Shown in pieces: positions 35,594-45,709 of a stretch of 64,000 nucleotides of DNA (positions are counted from its first letter, which is position 1; each line of letters begins with the position of its first letter). Made by a program: the position numbers and the translations under genes. Location of the stretch: the NCBI GenBank assembly GCA_947632385.1, contig CANRPD010000002.1:30803-94802 (forward strand), read 5' to 3'. Source of the stretch: an uncultured Clostridia bacterium. GTDB lineage: Bacteria > Bacillota > Clostridia > Oscillospirales > Acutalibacteraceae. The notes under the pieces were generated by a model. The model saw only the letters and a program-made list of their open reading frames with translations. It had not been told where the DNA came from and ran no database searches.

Positions 35594-37693
35594 GTGGCAG
35601 AAAAAAAGAATAGCAGAGCAAGATCGGTGGAGGCGGCCGGCAAGGCCGCCGACCAGGTCCTTTCCGGCGTCGAAAATCCCCCGCGCATCGGGAAGATCGC
35701 GGGGCCCGGCGGGCGGCTGTCCGGCCGGGGCGGAAAGGCCGCCGGGCAACAGGCGGCCCGGCAGGGGACCAGACCCGCCGGAACGAAGCAGCCGGCAGCG
35801 GCCAAGCAGCCGGCAGCGGCGAAACAGCCCGCAGCGGCGAAACAGCCGGCAGCGGCCAAGCAGCCCGCAGCGGGCAAGCAGGCGGCCCCGGCCCGGCAGA
35901 AGGCCGCCGGCCGGGGGAAGACCCGGCTCTCCGCCCCCAGCGCCCCGGCCCAGCGGGCCCCCGCCGCCCCGGCGGCGGCCCAGAGCGCCGGCACCCGGGC
36001 CAAAAAGCTGCCCCGGCAGACGGGGAAAAAGAACGACGACGCCCTGCGGGTGTACTTTTTGGGCGGGCTCAACGAGATCGGCAAGAATTTCACCGTGTAC
36101 GAGTGCCGGGGCGACATGGTCATCGTGGACTGCGGCCTGGCCTTTCCCGACGACGAGATGCTGGGCGTGGACCTGGTCATCCCGGATTTCACCTTTGTGG
36201 AGAAGAACCGGGACCGGATCCGGGGGGTGGTCATCACCCACGGCCACGAGGACCACATCGGGGCGGTCCCGTACCTGCTCAAGACCCTGAACGTGCCGGT
36301 GTACGGCACGGCGCTGACCATCGGGCTCATCGAGAGCAAGCTGCAGGAGCACGGCCTCACCGGCTCGGCCCGGCTGGTGGTGACCCCGGCGGGGTCCCAC
36401 ATCCGCCTGGGGTGCATGGACGTGGAGCTCATCCACGTGAACCACTCCATCGCCGACGCGGTGGCCCTGGCCATCCACACCCCGGCGGGGGTGGTGGTGC
36501 ACACCGGAGATTTCAAGATCGACTGCACCCCGGCAGAGGGGCGGATGATCGACCTGGCGCGGTTCGCCGAGCTGGGGAAGGAGGGGGTGCTGGCCATGCT
36601 GGCGGACTCCACCAACGCGGAGCGCCCGGGCTACACCCAGACCGAGCAGACGGTGAACAACTCTCTGGACACGCTGTTCATGCGGGCCCAGGGGAAGCGG
36701 ATCATCGTGGCCACCTTCGCCAGCTCCATCAGCCGGGTGCAGATGATCATCAACTGCGCGGTGAAATACGGCCGCAAGGTGGCCCTGTCCGGCCGCAGCA
36801 TGGTGAACGTCATGGGCATCGCCGAAAAGCTGGGGTATCTGCACATCCCCCAGGGCGTGCTGGTGGACCTGAACCTCATCAACCGCTATGAACCGGGCCA
36901 GCTGGTGCTCATCACCACCGGCAGCCAGGGGGAGCCCATGTCCGCCCTGACCCGCATGGCCTTTTCCGACCACCGCCAGGTGGCCATCAATCCCAACGAT
37001 TTCATCATCCTCTCCGCCCGGCCCATCCCCGGCAACGAAAAGACCGTGGGCGCCGTGGTGGATGAGCTGCTCAAACAGGGCTGCACGGTGATCTACGAAT
37101 CCATGTACGAGGTGCACGTGTCCGGCCACGCCTGCCAGGAGGAGCTGAAGCTCCTGCAGGGGCTGGTGCGGCCCAAGTATTTCATCCCCGTCCACGGGGA
37201 ACAGAAGCACCTGCGCAAGCACGCGGGCCTGGCCCAGGCCATGGGCGTGCCGGAGGAGAACATCTTCGTGGGCACCATCGGCAGCGCGGTGGAGCTCAGT
37301 CAAACCGCCATGCGGCAGATCGCCGACGTGCCCGCCGGGGACGTGCTGGTGGACGGCCTGGGCGTGGGCGACGTGGGCAGCGTGGTGCTGCGGGACCGCA
37401 AGCAGCTGGCCGAGGGCGGGCTCATCGTGGCGGTGTGCTCCATCGACGGGGCCACCGGGCATGTGGTCTCCGGGCCGGACGTGGTGTCCCGGGGGTTCGT
37501 GTACGTGCGGGAATCCGAGGAGCTGATGGAGGAGGCCCGCCGGCTGGTGCGGGACACCCTGGAGGCCTGCGCCCATCAGCACATCCGGGACTGGGGCAGT
37601 CTCAAGCAGAGCGTGAAGGAGGAGCTCTCCCGGTATCTGTACCGGAAGACCCAGCGCAGCCCCATGATCCTGCCCATCCTGCTGGAAGTGTAA
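35594..37693 (+). CDS. rnj: ribonuclease J with low-complexity N-terminal extension
   Basis: GGLNEIGKNFTVYE; VVITHGHEDHIGAVPYLL; HTGDFKIDCTP; N-term TKQPAAAKQPAAAKQPAAAKQPAAAKQPAAGKQ; GTG start after AAGGAG. Confidence 0.95.
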   Translation: MAEKKNSRARSVEAAGKAADQVLSGVENPPRIGKIAGPGGRLSGRGGKAAGQQAARQGTRPAGTKQPAAAKQPAAAKQPAAAKQPAAAKQPAAGKQAAPARQKAAGRGKTRLSAPSAPAQRAPAAPAAAQSAGTRAKKLPRQTGKKNDDALRVYFLGGLNEIGKNFTVYECRGDMVIVDCGLAFPDDEMLGVDLVIPDFTFVEKNRDRIRGVVITHGHEDHIGAVPYLLKTLNVPVYGTALTIGLIESKLQEHGLTGSARLVVTPAGSHIRLGCMDVELIHVNHSIADAVALAIHTPAGVVVHTGDFKIDCTPAEGRMIDLARFAELGKEGVLAMLADSTNAERPGYTQTEQTVNNSLDTLFMRAQGKRIIVATFASSISRVQMIINCAVKYGRKVALSGRSMVNVMGIAEKLGYLHIPQGVLVDLNLINRYEPGQLVLITTGSQGEPMSALTRMAFSDHRQVAINPNDFIILSARPIPGNEKTVGAVVDELLKQGCTVIYESMYEVHVSGHACQEELKLLQGLVRPKYFIPVHGEQKHLRKHAGLAQAMGVPEENIFVGTIGSAVELSQTAMRQIADVPAGDVLVDGLGVGDVGSVVLRDRKQLAEGGLIVAVCSIDGATGHVVSGPDVVSRGFVYVRESEELMEEARRLVRDTLEACAHQHIRDWGSLKQSVKEELSRYLYRKTQRSPMILPILLEV

Positions 37694-37744
37694 ATGCAAG
37701 ATCCGCCGGGAGCTCCCCGGTGCAAGAAAGGCGGTGGACGGCAC

Positions 37745-39721
37745 GTGAGGAAACGGAAGGTGTGGGTCATTTCCCCCTTGTTTTACGGGATGGGCGCGGC
37801 CATGCTGGCCATGGGCGCCTTCACCTGGCAGTATGACCATCTGGCGGCGCTGGTGGAGCTGACCGCCGCCGTGCTGTGCCTGGCGGGGGTGGGGGCCTCC
37901 GATCTGCTGTACCACCGGAACGTGAACCGGGCCCTGCGCAGCGCCGAGCGGGTGCTCACCGCGGCGGAGCTGGAGGCGCTGGAGAACTTCGGCCTGCCGG
38001 TGGCGGTGGCCGCCCCCGCCGGGGACGTGGTGTGGGCCAACGGGGCCTTTGCCCGGTCCCTGGGGGCCCGGCACGACTATGTGGGGGTGAACGTGCAGAC
38101 GTACCTCTACCCCCGGACCCTGCGCCAGGTGATGGACGCCGCCGGGGTGGCGGTGACCCACCGGGGCCGGGAATACTCCGTGTACGGGGCCCCGGCCCGG
38201 GACGGCGCCAGCATCCTGTATTTCGTAGACGAGACGGACTTTAAGGCCATCGAGAAGGAGCACCGGGAGCAGCGGGTGGTGGTGTGCATGGCGGCCTTCG
38301 ACAACCGGGAGGAGTTGGTCCACGACAGCGTGGGCGGGGACGATTCCCGGGTGACCGCCGAGGTGGAGGCCGTGCTGCGCCGCTGGGTGGTGGAGGAGAT
38401 GGGCGGATTCATCCGCCGGTACTCCACCGGCCGGTATGTGATCCTCACCGACGACGCCCACGTGGAGGCCGCCAAGCAGAAGCGCTTCCGGGTGCTGGAC
38501 GACGTGCGGAGCGTGAAGAACGCCGGCGGCATGAGCGCCACGGTGTCCATCGGCGTGGGGCGGGGGGCCGCCTCCGCCGCGGAGAGCGAGAGCTGGGCCC
38601 GGCAGGCCCTGGACATGGCCCTGGGCCGGGGCGGCGACCAGGTGGCGGTGAAGGCGCCGGAGGACACCTATGAGTTCTTCGGGGGCAACTCCAAGGGCGT
38701 GGAAAAGCGGGACAAGGTGCGCACCCGGGTCATCGCGGCCACGCTGACCGACCACGTGAAGGACAGCGACCGGGTGTTCATCATGGGGCACAAGAACTCC
38801 GACCTGGACAGCCTGGGCTCCGCCGTGGGCCTGTGGGCGGCCATCACCAAGGGGCTGGAGAAGCCGGCTGCGGTGGTGGTGGCCCGGGGACAGAGCCTGG
38901 CGGGGGTGCTCATCGACCGGGTGGAGCGGGCCTATCCCGGCCAGCGGGTGTTCATCAGCCCGCCGGAGGCGGTGCAGAACGCCACGGACCGCTCGCTGCT
39001 CATCGTCACGGACACCCATTCGGTGAACCTGGTGGAGAGCCGGGAGCTGCTGGACCGGGTGCCCCGGGTGGTGGTGGTGGATCACCACCGGATGATGGTC
39101 TCCCACATCACCAACGCGCTGATCTTCTACCATGAGCCCTATGCCAGCTCCGCCAGTGAGATGGTCACCGAGCTGGTGCAGTACATCAAGGCCTCCGCCA
39201 TCGACGGGGTGGACGCCGAGGCCCTGCTGGCGGGGATCTCCCTGGACACCAAGAATTTCATCATGCACACCGGCGTGCGCACCTTCGAGGCCTCGGCCTT
39301 CCTGCGGCGGCGGGGGGCGGACACCGTGAACGTGAAGCGGCTGTTCTCCGGCAGCATGGAGGACTACAAGCTCAAGGCCCAGCTGGTCTCCGGGGCGGAG
39401 ATCTACCGGGGCTGCGCCATCGCCCTGTCCGGGATGGAGCAGAACGGGATGCGGGTGGCGGCCGCCCAGGCGGCCGACGAGCTGCTGTCCATCCAGGGGG
39501 TGCGGGCGTCCTTCGTGCTGTTCCGGCAGAGCGGCGGGGTGAACATCTCCGCCCGGAGCCTGGGGGACCTGAACGTGCAGGTGATCCTGGAGGGCTTTGG
39601 CGGCGGCGGGCACTTCTCCGGCGCGGGGGCGCAGATCCCCAACGCCAGCGTGGTGCAGGTGCGCCGGGAGCTGCTGGCCGCCCTGGACCGCTATCTGAAC
39701 GAGGAGAGCAAAAAGGGATGA
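37745..39721 (+). CDS. gdpP: c-di-AMP phosphodiesterase, GdpP/PdeA family (2 TM, degenerate GGDEF, DHH-DHHA1)
   Basis: FIMGHKNSDLDSLGSAVGLWA; VVVVDHHRMM; FGGGGHFSGAGAQI; upstream of rplI-dnaB. Confidence 0.93.
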   Translation: MRKRKVWVISPLFYGMGAAMLAMGAFTWQYDHLAALVELTAAVLCLAGVGASDLLYHRNVNRALRSAERVLTAAELEALENFGLPVAVAAPAGDVVWANGAFARSLGARHDYVGVNVQTYLYPRTLRQVMDAAGVAVTHRGREYSVYGAPARDGASILYFVDETDFKAIEKEHREQRVVVCMAAFDNREELVHDSVGGDDSRVTAEVEAVLRRWVVEEMGGFIRRYSTGRYVILTDDAHVEAAKQKRFRVLDDVRSVKNAGGMSATVSIGVGRGAASAAESESWARQALDMALGRGGDQVAVKAPEDTYEFFGGNSKGVEKRDKVRTRVIAATLTDHVKDSDRVFIMGHKNSDLDSLGSAVGLWAAITKGLEKPAAVVVARGQSLAGVLIDRVERAYPGQRVFISPPEAVQNATDRSLLIVTDTHSVNLVESRELLDRVPRVVVVDHHRMMVSHITNALIFYHEPYASSASEMVTELVQYIKASAIDGVDAEALLAGISLDTKNFIMHTGVRTFEASAFLRRRGADTVNVKRLFSGSMEDYKLKAQLVSGAEIYRGCAIALSGMEQNGMRVAAAQAADELLSIQGVRASFVLFRQSGGVNISARSLGDLNVQVILEGFGGGGHFSGAGAQIPNASVVQVRRELLAALDRYLNEESKKG

Positions 39722-39813
39722 GGAGGCGTTCCGGCGGGGCACGGGCCGGTTTTGAACGCAAAAAAGGCCGTTTGCGGACGGTTTGAGCCAACTTTTGGAA
39801 AGGATGAGGCAAA

Positions 39814-40257
39814 ATGAAAGTGGTACTGCTGCAGGACGTGAAGTCCATTGGGAAGAAGGGCGAGCTGGTCAATGTCTCCGACGGGTACGCCCGGAACTTC
39901 CTGCTGCCGCGGAAGCTGGCCAAGGAGGCCAACGCCCAGGCCATGAACGAGCTGAAAAACGCCGAGGCGGCCCGGGAATACAAGCTGAGGACCGAAAAGG
40001 AGAACGCCGAGAAGGCGGCCCAGGAGCTCTCCGGCAAGACGGTGAAGATCCGGGGGAAGGCGGGCCAGGGCGGCAAGTTGTTCGGATCGGTGACGGCCCG
40101 GGAGCTGGCGGAGGAGATCAAGCGGCAGCTGGATGTGGACGTGGACAAGCGGAAGATCGTGCTGGAAAACGACATCAAGGCCTTTGGCACCTACACCTTC
40201 GAGGTGAAGCTGTACGCCGGCGTCACCGCCACGATGCACGCGGTGGTGACCGAATAG
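39814..40257 (+). CDS. rplI: 50S ribosomal protein bL9
   Basis: [36 protein letters not shown]. Confidence 0.98.
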   Translation: MKVVLLQDVKSIGKKGELVNVSDGYARNFLLPRKLAKEANAQAMNELKNAEAAREYKLRTEKENAEKAAQELSGKTVKIRGKAGQGGKLFGSVTARELAEEIKRQLDVDVDKRKIVLENDIKAFGTYTFEVKLYAGVTATMHAVVTE

Positions 40258-40291
40258 GCCCGAAACGGCCCCAAGGAAGGGAGGAACGGCC

Positions 40292-41683
40292 ATGTCACAG
40301 GACAATATCACCCCGGCGCAGGGCCTGGAGCCGCTTCTGGCGGGGGGACAGCTGCCCTTCAGCCAGGAGGCGGAGCAGTCGGTGCTGGGGGCCATTCTGC
40401 TGGAGCCGGAGACCCTCACCGAGGTGGCGGAGATCCTGCCCCGGGCGGACTTTTTCTACGCCGTGAAGAACCGGATGATCTACGGCGCCATGCTCAGCCT
40501 GTTCACCGTGGGCCGTCCGGTGGACCTGGTGACGGTGCTGGAGCACCTGCGGGAGACCGAGGGCTTTGACGAGGAGAACGACCGGGTGTACCTGTTCGAC
40601 CTGGCCAAGCTGGTGCCGGTGCTCTCCAACGCGGCGGTGTATGCCCGGATCGTCCGGGAAAAATACGACGTGCGGGTGCTGGTGCAGGCCGCCCGGGAGA
40701 TCCTGAAGGACGCCCTGGAAAGCGGCGAGCCCTCCTCGGTGCTGCTGGACGCGGCGGAGCAGAGGATCTTCGACATCCGCCGGGGGAAGAGCATGCAGGG
40801 CCTGACCCCGGTGAAGGAGGTCCTGCTGGAGACCTTCGACCGGCTGGACAAGCTGAATTCCGCGGACCGGGACCGGTATCGGGGCATCCCCACGGGGATC
40901 GTGGAGCTGGACAACACCATCACCGGGCTCAACCGGTCCGACCTGATCATCCTGGCGGCCCGGCCCGGCATGGGCAAGACCAGCCTGGGGCTCAACATCG
41001 CCCGGCACGTCAGCCTGCGGGCCAAGCGGCGGGTGGCGTTCTTCTCCCTGGAAATGGCCAACGAACAGCTGGCCTCCCGGCTGCTGTCCGGCGAGGCGGT
41101 GGTGGAGGGCACCAAGCTGCGCAGCGGCGACCTCTCCGAGAACGAGTGGGCCAAGCTGGTGGAGGCCGGGGACGTGCTCTCCAAGGGAGAGCTGTATTTT
41201 GACGACAGCGCGGAGATCACCGTGCCGCAGATCAAGGCCAAGGTGCGGCGGCTGGGCGGGGTGGACCTGATCATTGTGGACTACCTGCAGCTGATGAGCT
41301 CCGGGCGGCACATCGAGAACCGGGTGCAGGAGGTCACGGAGATCACCCGGAGTTTGAAGGTCATGGCCAAGGAGCTGGACGTGCCCGTGGTGGTCATGTC
41401 CCAGCTGCGCCGGGCCACCGAGCGCACCCGGGACCATGTGCCGGGGCTTTCGGAGCTGCGGGATTCGGGCTCCATCGAGCAGGACGCGGACATCGTCATC
41501 TTCCTGCACCGGGAAGGCTACAACGCGGCCAGCGAGGGCGGGGAGATCACCGAGGACATGGACCCCACGGCGGCGCAGCTCATCGTGGCGAAGAACCGCC
41601 ACGGCGAGACGGTGCGCATCGACGTGCACTGGCAGGGCGAATACATGCGCTTTACCTCCCGGGAGGTCCTGCGCAATGGATAG
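40292..41683 (+). CDS. dnaB: replicative DNA helicase
   Basis: LIILAARPGMGKTSLGLNIARH; FFSLEMANEQLASRLL; LIIVDYLQLMSS; LRDSGSIEQDADIVIFLHRE. Confidence 0.98.
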   Translation: MSQDNITPAQGLEPLLAGGQLPFSQEAEQSVLGAILLEPETLTEVAEILPRADFFYAVKNRMIYGAMLSLFTVGRPVDLVTVLEHLRETEGFDEENDRVYLFDLAKLVPVLSNAAVYARIVREKYDVRVLVQAAREILKDALESGEPSSVLLDAAEQRIFDIRRGKSMQGLTPVKEVLLETFDRLDKLNSADRDRYRGIPTGIVELDNTITGLNRSDLIILAARPGMGKTSLGLNIARHVSLRAKRRVAFFSLEMANEQLASRLLSGEAVVEGTKLRSGDLSENEWAKLVEAGDVLSKGELYFDDSAEITVPQIKAKVRRLGGVDLIIVDYLQLMSSGRHIENRVQEVTEITRSLKVMAKELDVPVVVMSQLRRATERTRDHVPGLSELRDSGSIEQDADIVIFLHREGYNAASEGGEITEDMDPTAAQLIVAKNRHGETVRIDVHWQGEYMRFTSREVLRNG

Positions 41684-43043
41684 GGGACCCTTCCCCCAGG
41701 CGGAGCTGGACCGGCTGCCCGACACGGGCCGGGTGGTGGTGGGGGTCTCCGGCGGGGCGGATTCCTGCGCCCTGAGCCACTGGCTGGCGGGGCGGATCCC
41801 CCGGGAGCGGCTGCTGCTGGCCCACGTGAACCACGGCCTGCGGGGGGAGGAAGCCCTGCGGGACGAGGCGTTCGTCCGGGACTTTGCCGGGCAGCTGGGG
41901 CTCCAGCTGCAGGTGGAGCGGGCCGACACCCGGGCCTTTGCCCGGGAGCGGGGCCTGGGCCTGGAGGAGGCGGGGCGGATGCTCCGGTACGGCTTTTTTG
42001 CTCGGCTGGCCCCGGGGGACGACGATCGGATCCTCACCGCCCACACCGCCGACGACAACGCGGAGACGGTGCTGCTGCGGGCGGCCCGGGGAACGGGGCC
42101 CAAGGGCCTGGGGGGCATCCCCCCGGCGCGGGGGAAGGTGCTGCGGCCGTTTTTGGGGGTGACCCGGGCCCAGACCGAGGCCTATTGCCGGGCGGAGGGG
42201 ATCCCCTTTGTGACGGACAGCAGCAACCTGGACCCGGGGTTTTCCCGGAACCGGGTGCGGCTGGAGGTGCTCCCCGCCCTGCGGCAGATCAATCCCCGGG
42301 CCGTGGAGGCCATTGCCCGGGCGGCGGCGCTGCAGCGGGAGATGACCGATTTTGTGGAGGACCAGGCGGAGGCCCTGCTGCGGCGGGCCCGGCTCCCCTA
42401 TGGGCTCTCGGCCCAGGTGCTGGGAGAGGCCCCGGCGTTTCTTCGGCAGACGGCGGTGAAGCGCTGGCTGGAGGAAAAGCAGCCCCGGGACCTGGAGGAA
42501 AAGCACATCCAGGCGGCGCTGGCGGTGCTGGAGGCCGGCGGGGCGGCCCCCCTGCCCGGGGGATGGACCGTGCGCCGGGCCCAGGGGGTGCTCTCTGCCC
42601 TGCGGGAAAGGGCCGGGGAGCCCTTTCGCATGGCGGTGGGACCCGGAGAGAACCGGCTGCCGGATGGCCGCCGGCTGGTGCTGACCCCGGTGAAACGGGG
42701 CCCGGACGGGCACTTTTCGCAAGATATGGGGGGGCCGGGGGAAAAAATTCACAATTTGTTATTCAAAAATGGGATCGACTGTGCTATAATCAAAGGTGAG
42801 TTGGTGGCCCGGAGCCGCCTGCCGGGGGATCGGTTCGCCCGGAAAGGCGCTGGGAGGCCACAGCCGCTCAAGCGGATCTTTCAGGAGCTGGGGATGCCCC
42901 CGGCGCTGCGGTCCGGTGCGGTGCTGCTGGAGACCGGCGGTGGGCTGGTCTTTTGCGAAGGCGCCGGAGCCGGGGCCGGCTGCGGGGTGACGGAGGCCAC
43001 CCGACAGGCCCTGGCGGTGGAGATCCTGCCGGGAGAAGCATGA
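41676..43043 (+). CDS. tilS: tRNA(Ile)-lysidine synthase
   Basis: VVVGVSGGADSCALSHWLA; HVNHGLRGEEALRDEAFV; LTAHTADDNAETVLLRAARGTG; overlaps dnaB stop. Confidence 0.96.
   Translation: MDRGPFPQAELDRLPDTGRVVVGVSGGADSCALSHWLAGRIPRERLLLAHVNHGLRGEEALRDEAFVRDFAGQLGLQLQVERADTRAFARERGLGLEEAGRMLRYGFFARLAPGDDDRILTAHTADDNAETVLLRAARGTGPKGLGGIPPARGKVLRPFLGVTRAQTEAYCRAEGIPFVTDSSNLDPGFSRNRVRLEVLPALRQINPRAVEAIARAAALQREMTDFVEDQAEALLRRARLPYGLSAQVLGEAPAFLRQTAVKRWLEEKQPRDLEEKHIQAALAVLEAGGAAPLPGGWTVRRAQGVLSALRERAGEPFRMAVGPGENRLPDGRRLVLTPVKRGPDGHFSQDMGGPGEKIHNLLFKNGIDCAIIKGELVARSRLPGDRFARKGAGRPQPLKRIFQELGMPPALRSGAVLLETGGGLVFCEGAGAGAGCGVTEATRQALAVEILPGEA
42762..42790 (+). promoter_or_regulatory. candidate internal sigma-A promoter inside tilS (for hpt-ftsH)
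   Basis: TTCAAA - 17 nt - TATAAT in a locally AT-rich stretch of GC-rich coding DNA. Confidence 0.55.
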
Positions 43044-43072
43044 GGGAAGTTACAGAGAAGGGAACGAGAAGG

Positions 43073-43630
43073 ATGGCTCATTTTGGGGAAACGATGCAGG
43101 ACGACATCCAGGAGGTCCTGTTTTCCAGGGAACAGCTGGAAGCCATGGTCCGCCGGGTGGGCGGAGAGATCGCCCGGGACTACCGGGGCAAGCGGCTCCT
43201 GCTGGTCAGCGTGCTCAAGGGCTCGGTGGTGTTCATGGCGGATCTGATGCGGGCCATCGACATCCCGGCGCAGATCGACTTTATGGCGACCTCCAGCTAT
43301 GGGGCCGGGACCCAGACCTCTGGCAGCGTGAAGATCCTGAAGGATCTGGACATCGACCTGTCGGGGTACGACATCCTGCTGGTGGAGGATATCCTGGACA
43401 GCGGCAAGACCCTGAGCCACCTGATGGAGCTGCTTCAGACCCGGGGGCCCGCCAGCCTGCGCATCTGCACGCTGTTCGACAAGCCCAGCCGCCGGCAGGT
43501 GCCGGTGGAGCCCGCCTATGTGGGGGCCGAGATCCCCGACGCGTTCATCGTGGGATATGGGCTGGATTTTGACGAACGGTACCGGAACCTGCCCTATGTG
43601 GGCGTGCTGAAGCCCTCTGTGTACGAATAA
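43073..43630 (+). CDS. hpt: hypoxanthine phosphoribosyltransferase
   Basis: LLLVSVLKGSVVFMADLMRAI; ILLVEDILDSGKTLSHL; alternative start 43040 possible. Confidence 0.96.
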   Translation: MAHFGETMQDDIQEVLFSREQLEAMVRRVGGEIARDYRGKRLLLVSVLKGSVVFMADLMRAIDIPAQIDFMATSSYGAGTQTSGSVKILKDLDIDLSGYDILLVEDILDSGKTLSHLMELLQTRGPASLRICTLFDKPSRRQVPVEPAYVGAEIPDAFIVGYGLDFDERYRNLPYVGVLKPSVYE

Positions 43631-43677
43631 CGGGGGCAAAGGGACGCAACCTATCAAGCATACAGGAGGACAACTGA

Positions 43678-45630
43678 TTGAACCCGAATGCGAAAAAACT
43701 GAGAAGTCTGCTGCTGTACATCGGGATCCCCGTGGTGGTGCTGTTCATCATCATTATCCTGTTCCAGAGCGGCACTCCCCGCGCGGAGACCTACAAGTAC
43801 TCCGATATCCTGAATTACTTCGAGAACATGCAGGTGGCCGAGTACCGGCTGGACCTGGGCACCGGCGAGATGGTGCTGCGTCTCAACGACAGCGCCGGGA
43901 CCCTGGTGGGCTATCAGGTGCCCAGCATCAACCTGTTTTACGAGAACGTCGGGGAGTGGATCACCGCCTACAACGCGGCCCATCCCGACGCGAAGATGGT
44001 GCAGGATGTGATCCGTCCTGCGGAGACCAGCTGGCTCATCAGCCTGCTGCCCACGCTGCTGCTGTTCGTGGGGCTGATCATCTTCTGGGTGTTCATGATG
44101 CGCCGGCTGGGCAATTCCATGAGCAACGACAAGACCATGAACTTCGGGAAGGCGAAGATCAAGCAGCTGGCCGACGAGAAGCGCCGCACCACCTTTGCCG
44201 ACGTGGCCGGGGCGGATGAGGAAAAAGAGGAGCTGCGGGAGATCGTGGAATTCCTCAAGAACCCGGGGAAATTCAACTCCCTAGGGGCGCGGATCCCCAA
44301 GGGCGTGCTGCTGGTGGGCCCTCCCGGCACCGGCAAGACCCTGCTGGCCCGGGCTGTGGCCGGAGAGGCGGCCGTGCCGTTCTTCTCCATTTCCGGTTCG
44401 GACTTTGTGGAGATGTTCGTGGGCGTGGGCGCTTCCCGTGTGCGGGACCTGTTTGAGAAGGCCAAAAAGAACCATCCCTGCATTATCTTCATCGACGAGA
44501 TCGACGCGGTGGGCCGCCAGAGAGGCGCCGGCCTGGGCGGCGGCCACGACGAACGGGAGCAGACCCTGAACCAGCTGCTGGTGGAGATGGACGGCTTTGG
44601 CGCCAACGAGGGCGTCATCATGATCGCCGCCACCAACCGCCCTGACATCCTGGACCCGGCGCTGATGCGGCCCGGCCGGTTCGACCGGCAGGTGACCGTG
44701 GGGTATCCCGACATCCGGGGGCGGGAGGAGATCCTGCGGGTGCATGCCCGGGGCAAGCCCCTGGCGCCGGATGTGGTGCTGGCCACCATCGCCAAATCCA
44801 CGGCGGGCTTTACCGGCGCGGACCTGGAGAACCTGCTCAATGAGGCCGCGCTGCTGGCGGCCCGCAAGAACCACAAGGCCATCACCATGACGGAGATCGA
44901 GGAGGCCACCATCAAAGTGGTGGTGGGCGCCGAGAAGAAGAGCCGGGTGATGAGCGAGAAGGAAAAGAAGCTCACCGCCTATCACGAGGCGGGGCACGCC
45001 ATCGCCACCTACTACTGCGACACCCAGGATCCGGTGCACCAGATCAGCATCATCCCCCGGGGCATGGCTGGCGGCTACACCATGCACCTGCCCACGGAGG
45101 ACCGGTCCTATCAGAGCCGGAACGAGATGCTGGAGGAGCTGGTGGTGCTGCTGGGCGGCCGGGTGGCCGAGGCCCTGGTGCTGGACGACATCTCCACCGG
45201 CGCCAGCAGCGACATCGAGCGGGCCACCAAGATCGCCCGGGCCATGGTGACGAAATACGGCATGAGCGAGAGCCTGGGGCCCATCACCTACGGCAGCGAC
45301 GATTCCACGCCGTTCCTGGGCCGGGAGATGGGGCACATCAGCAACTATTCCGAGGAGACCGCCTCCAAGATCGACGAGGAGATCCAGCGCATGATCTCCG
45401 GCGCGTACCGGAAGACGGAGGAGATCCTGCAGGAGCACCTGGACGAGCTGCATCGGCTGGCCGGGGTGCTGTTCGAGAAGGAAAAGCTGGACGCGGATCA
45501 GTTTATCCAGGTGATGAACGGGTCGCTGCTGCCTGAGGCGGGTGCTGCCCAAGCGCTTCCGCCGGCACCAGGCCCTGCAGGCGCAGGGCCGGGACCTGCG
45601 GGACCGGAGAACAACGAGCAAAATACCTGA
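43678..45630 (+). CDS. ftsH: ATP-dependent zinc metalloprotease FtsH
   Basis: [54 protein letters not shown] start after ACAGGAGGA. Confidence 0.98.
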   Translation: MNPNAKKLRSLLLYIGIPVVVLFIIIILFQSGTPRAETYKYSDILNYFENMQVAEYRLDLGTGEMVLRLNDSAGTLVGYQVPSINLFYENVGEWITAYNAAHPDAKMVQDVIRPAETSWLISLLPTLLLFVGLIIFWVFMMRRLGNSMSNDKTMNFGKAKIKQLADEKRRTTFADVAGADEEKEELREIVEFLKNPGKFNSLGARIPKGVLLVGPPGTGKTLLARAVAGEAAVPFFSISGSDFVEMFVGVGASRVRDLFEKAKKNHPCIIFIDEIDAVGRQRGAGLGGGHDEREQTLNQLLVEMDGFGANEGVIMIAATNRPDILDPALMRPGRFDRQVTVGYPDIRGREEILRVHARGKPLAPDVVLATIAKSTAGFTGADLENLLNEAALLAARKNHKAITMTEIEEATIKVVVGAEKKSRVMSEKEKKLTAYHEAGHAIATYYCDTQDPVHQISIIPRGMAGGYTMHLPTEDRSYQSRNEMLEELVVLLGGRVAEALVLDDISTGASSDIERATKIARAMVTKYGMSESLGPITYGSDDSTPFLGREMGHISNYSEETASKIDEEIQRMISGAYRKTEEILQEHLDELHRLAGVLFEKEKLDADQFIQVMNGSLLPEAGAAQALPPAPGPAGAGPGPAGPENNEQNT

Positions 45631-45709
45631 TGGTGACCGGGAAGGGGAATGCAAATTCCCCTTCTTACACTGTTTCGGCGGTCCGATGCAGGGAAAGCAG
45701 GAGGAGAAC

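Noticed and set aside
35570-39742. 1390-aa antisense ORF opposite rnj and gdpP
   Set aside because: Same codon-bias artefact; sense strand encodes recognisable RNase J and GdpP.
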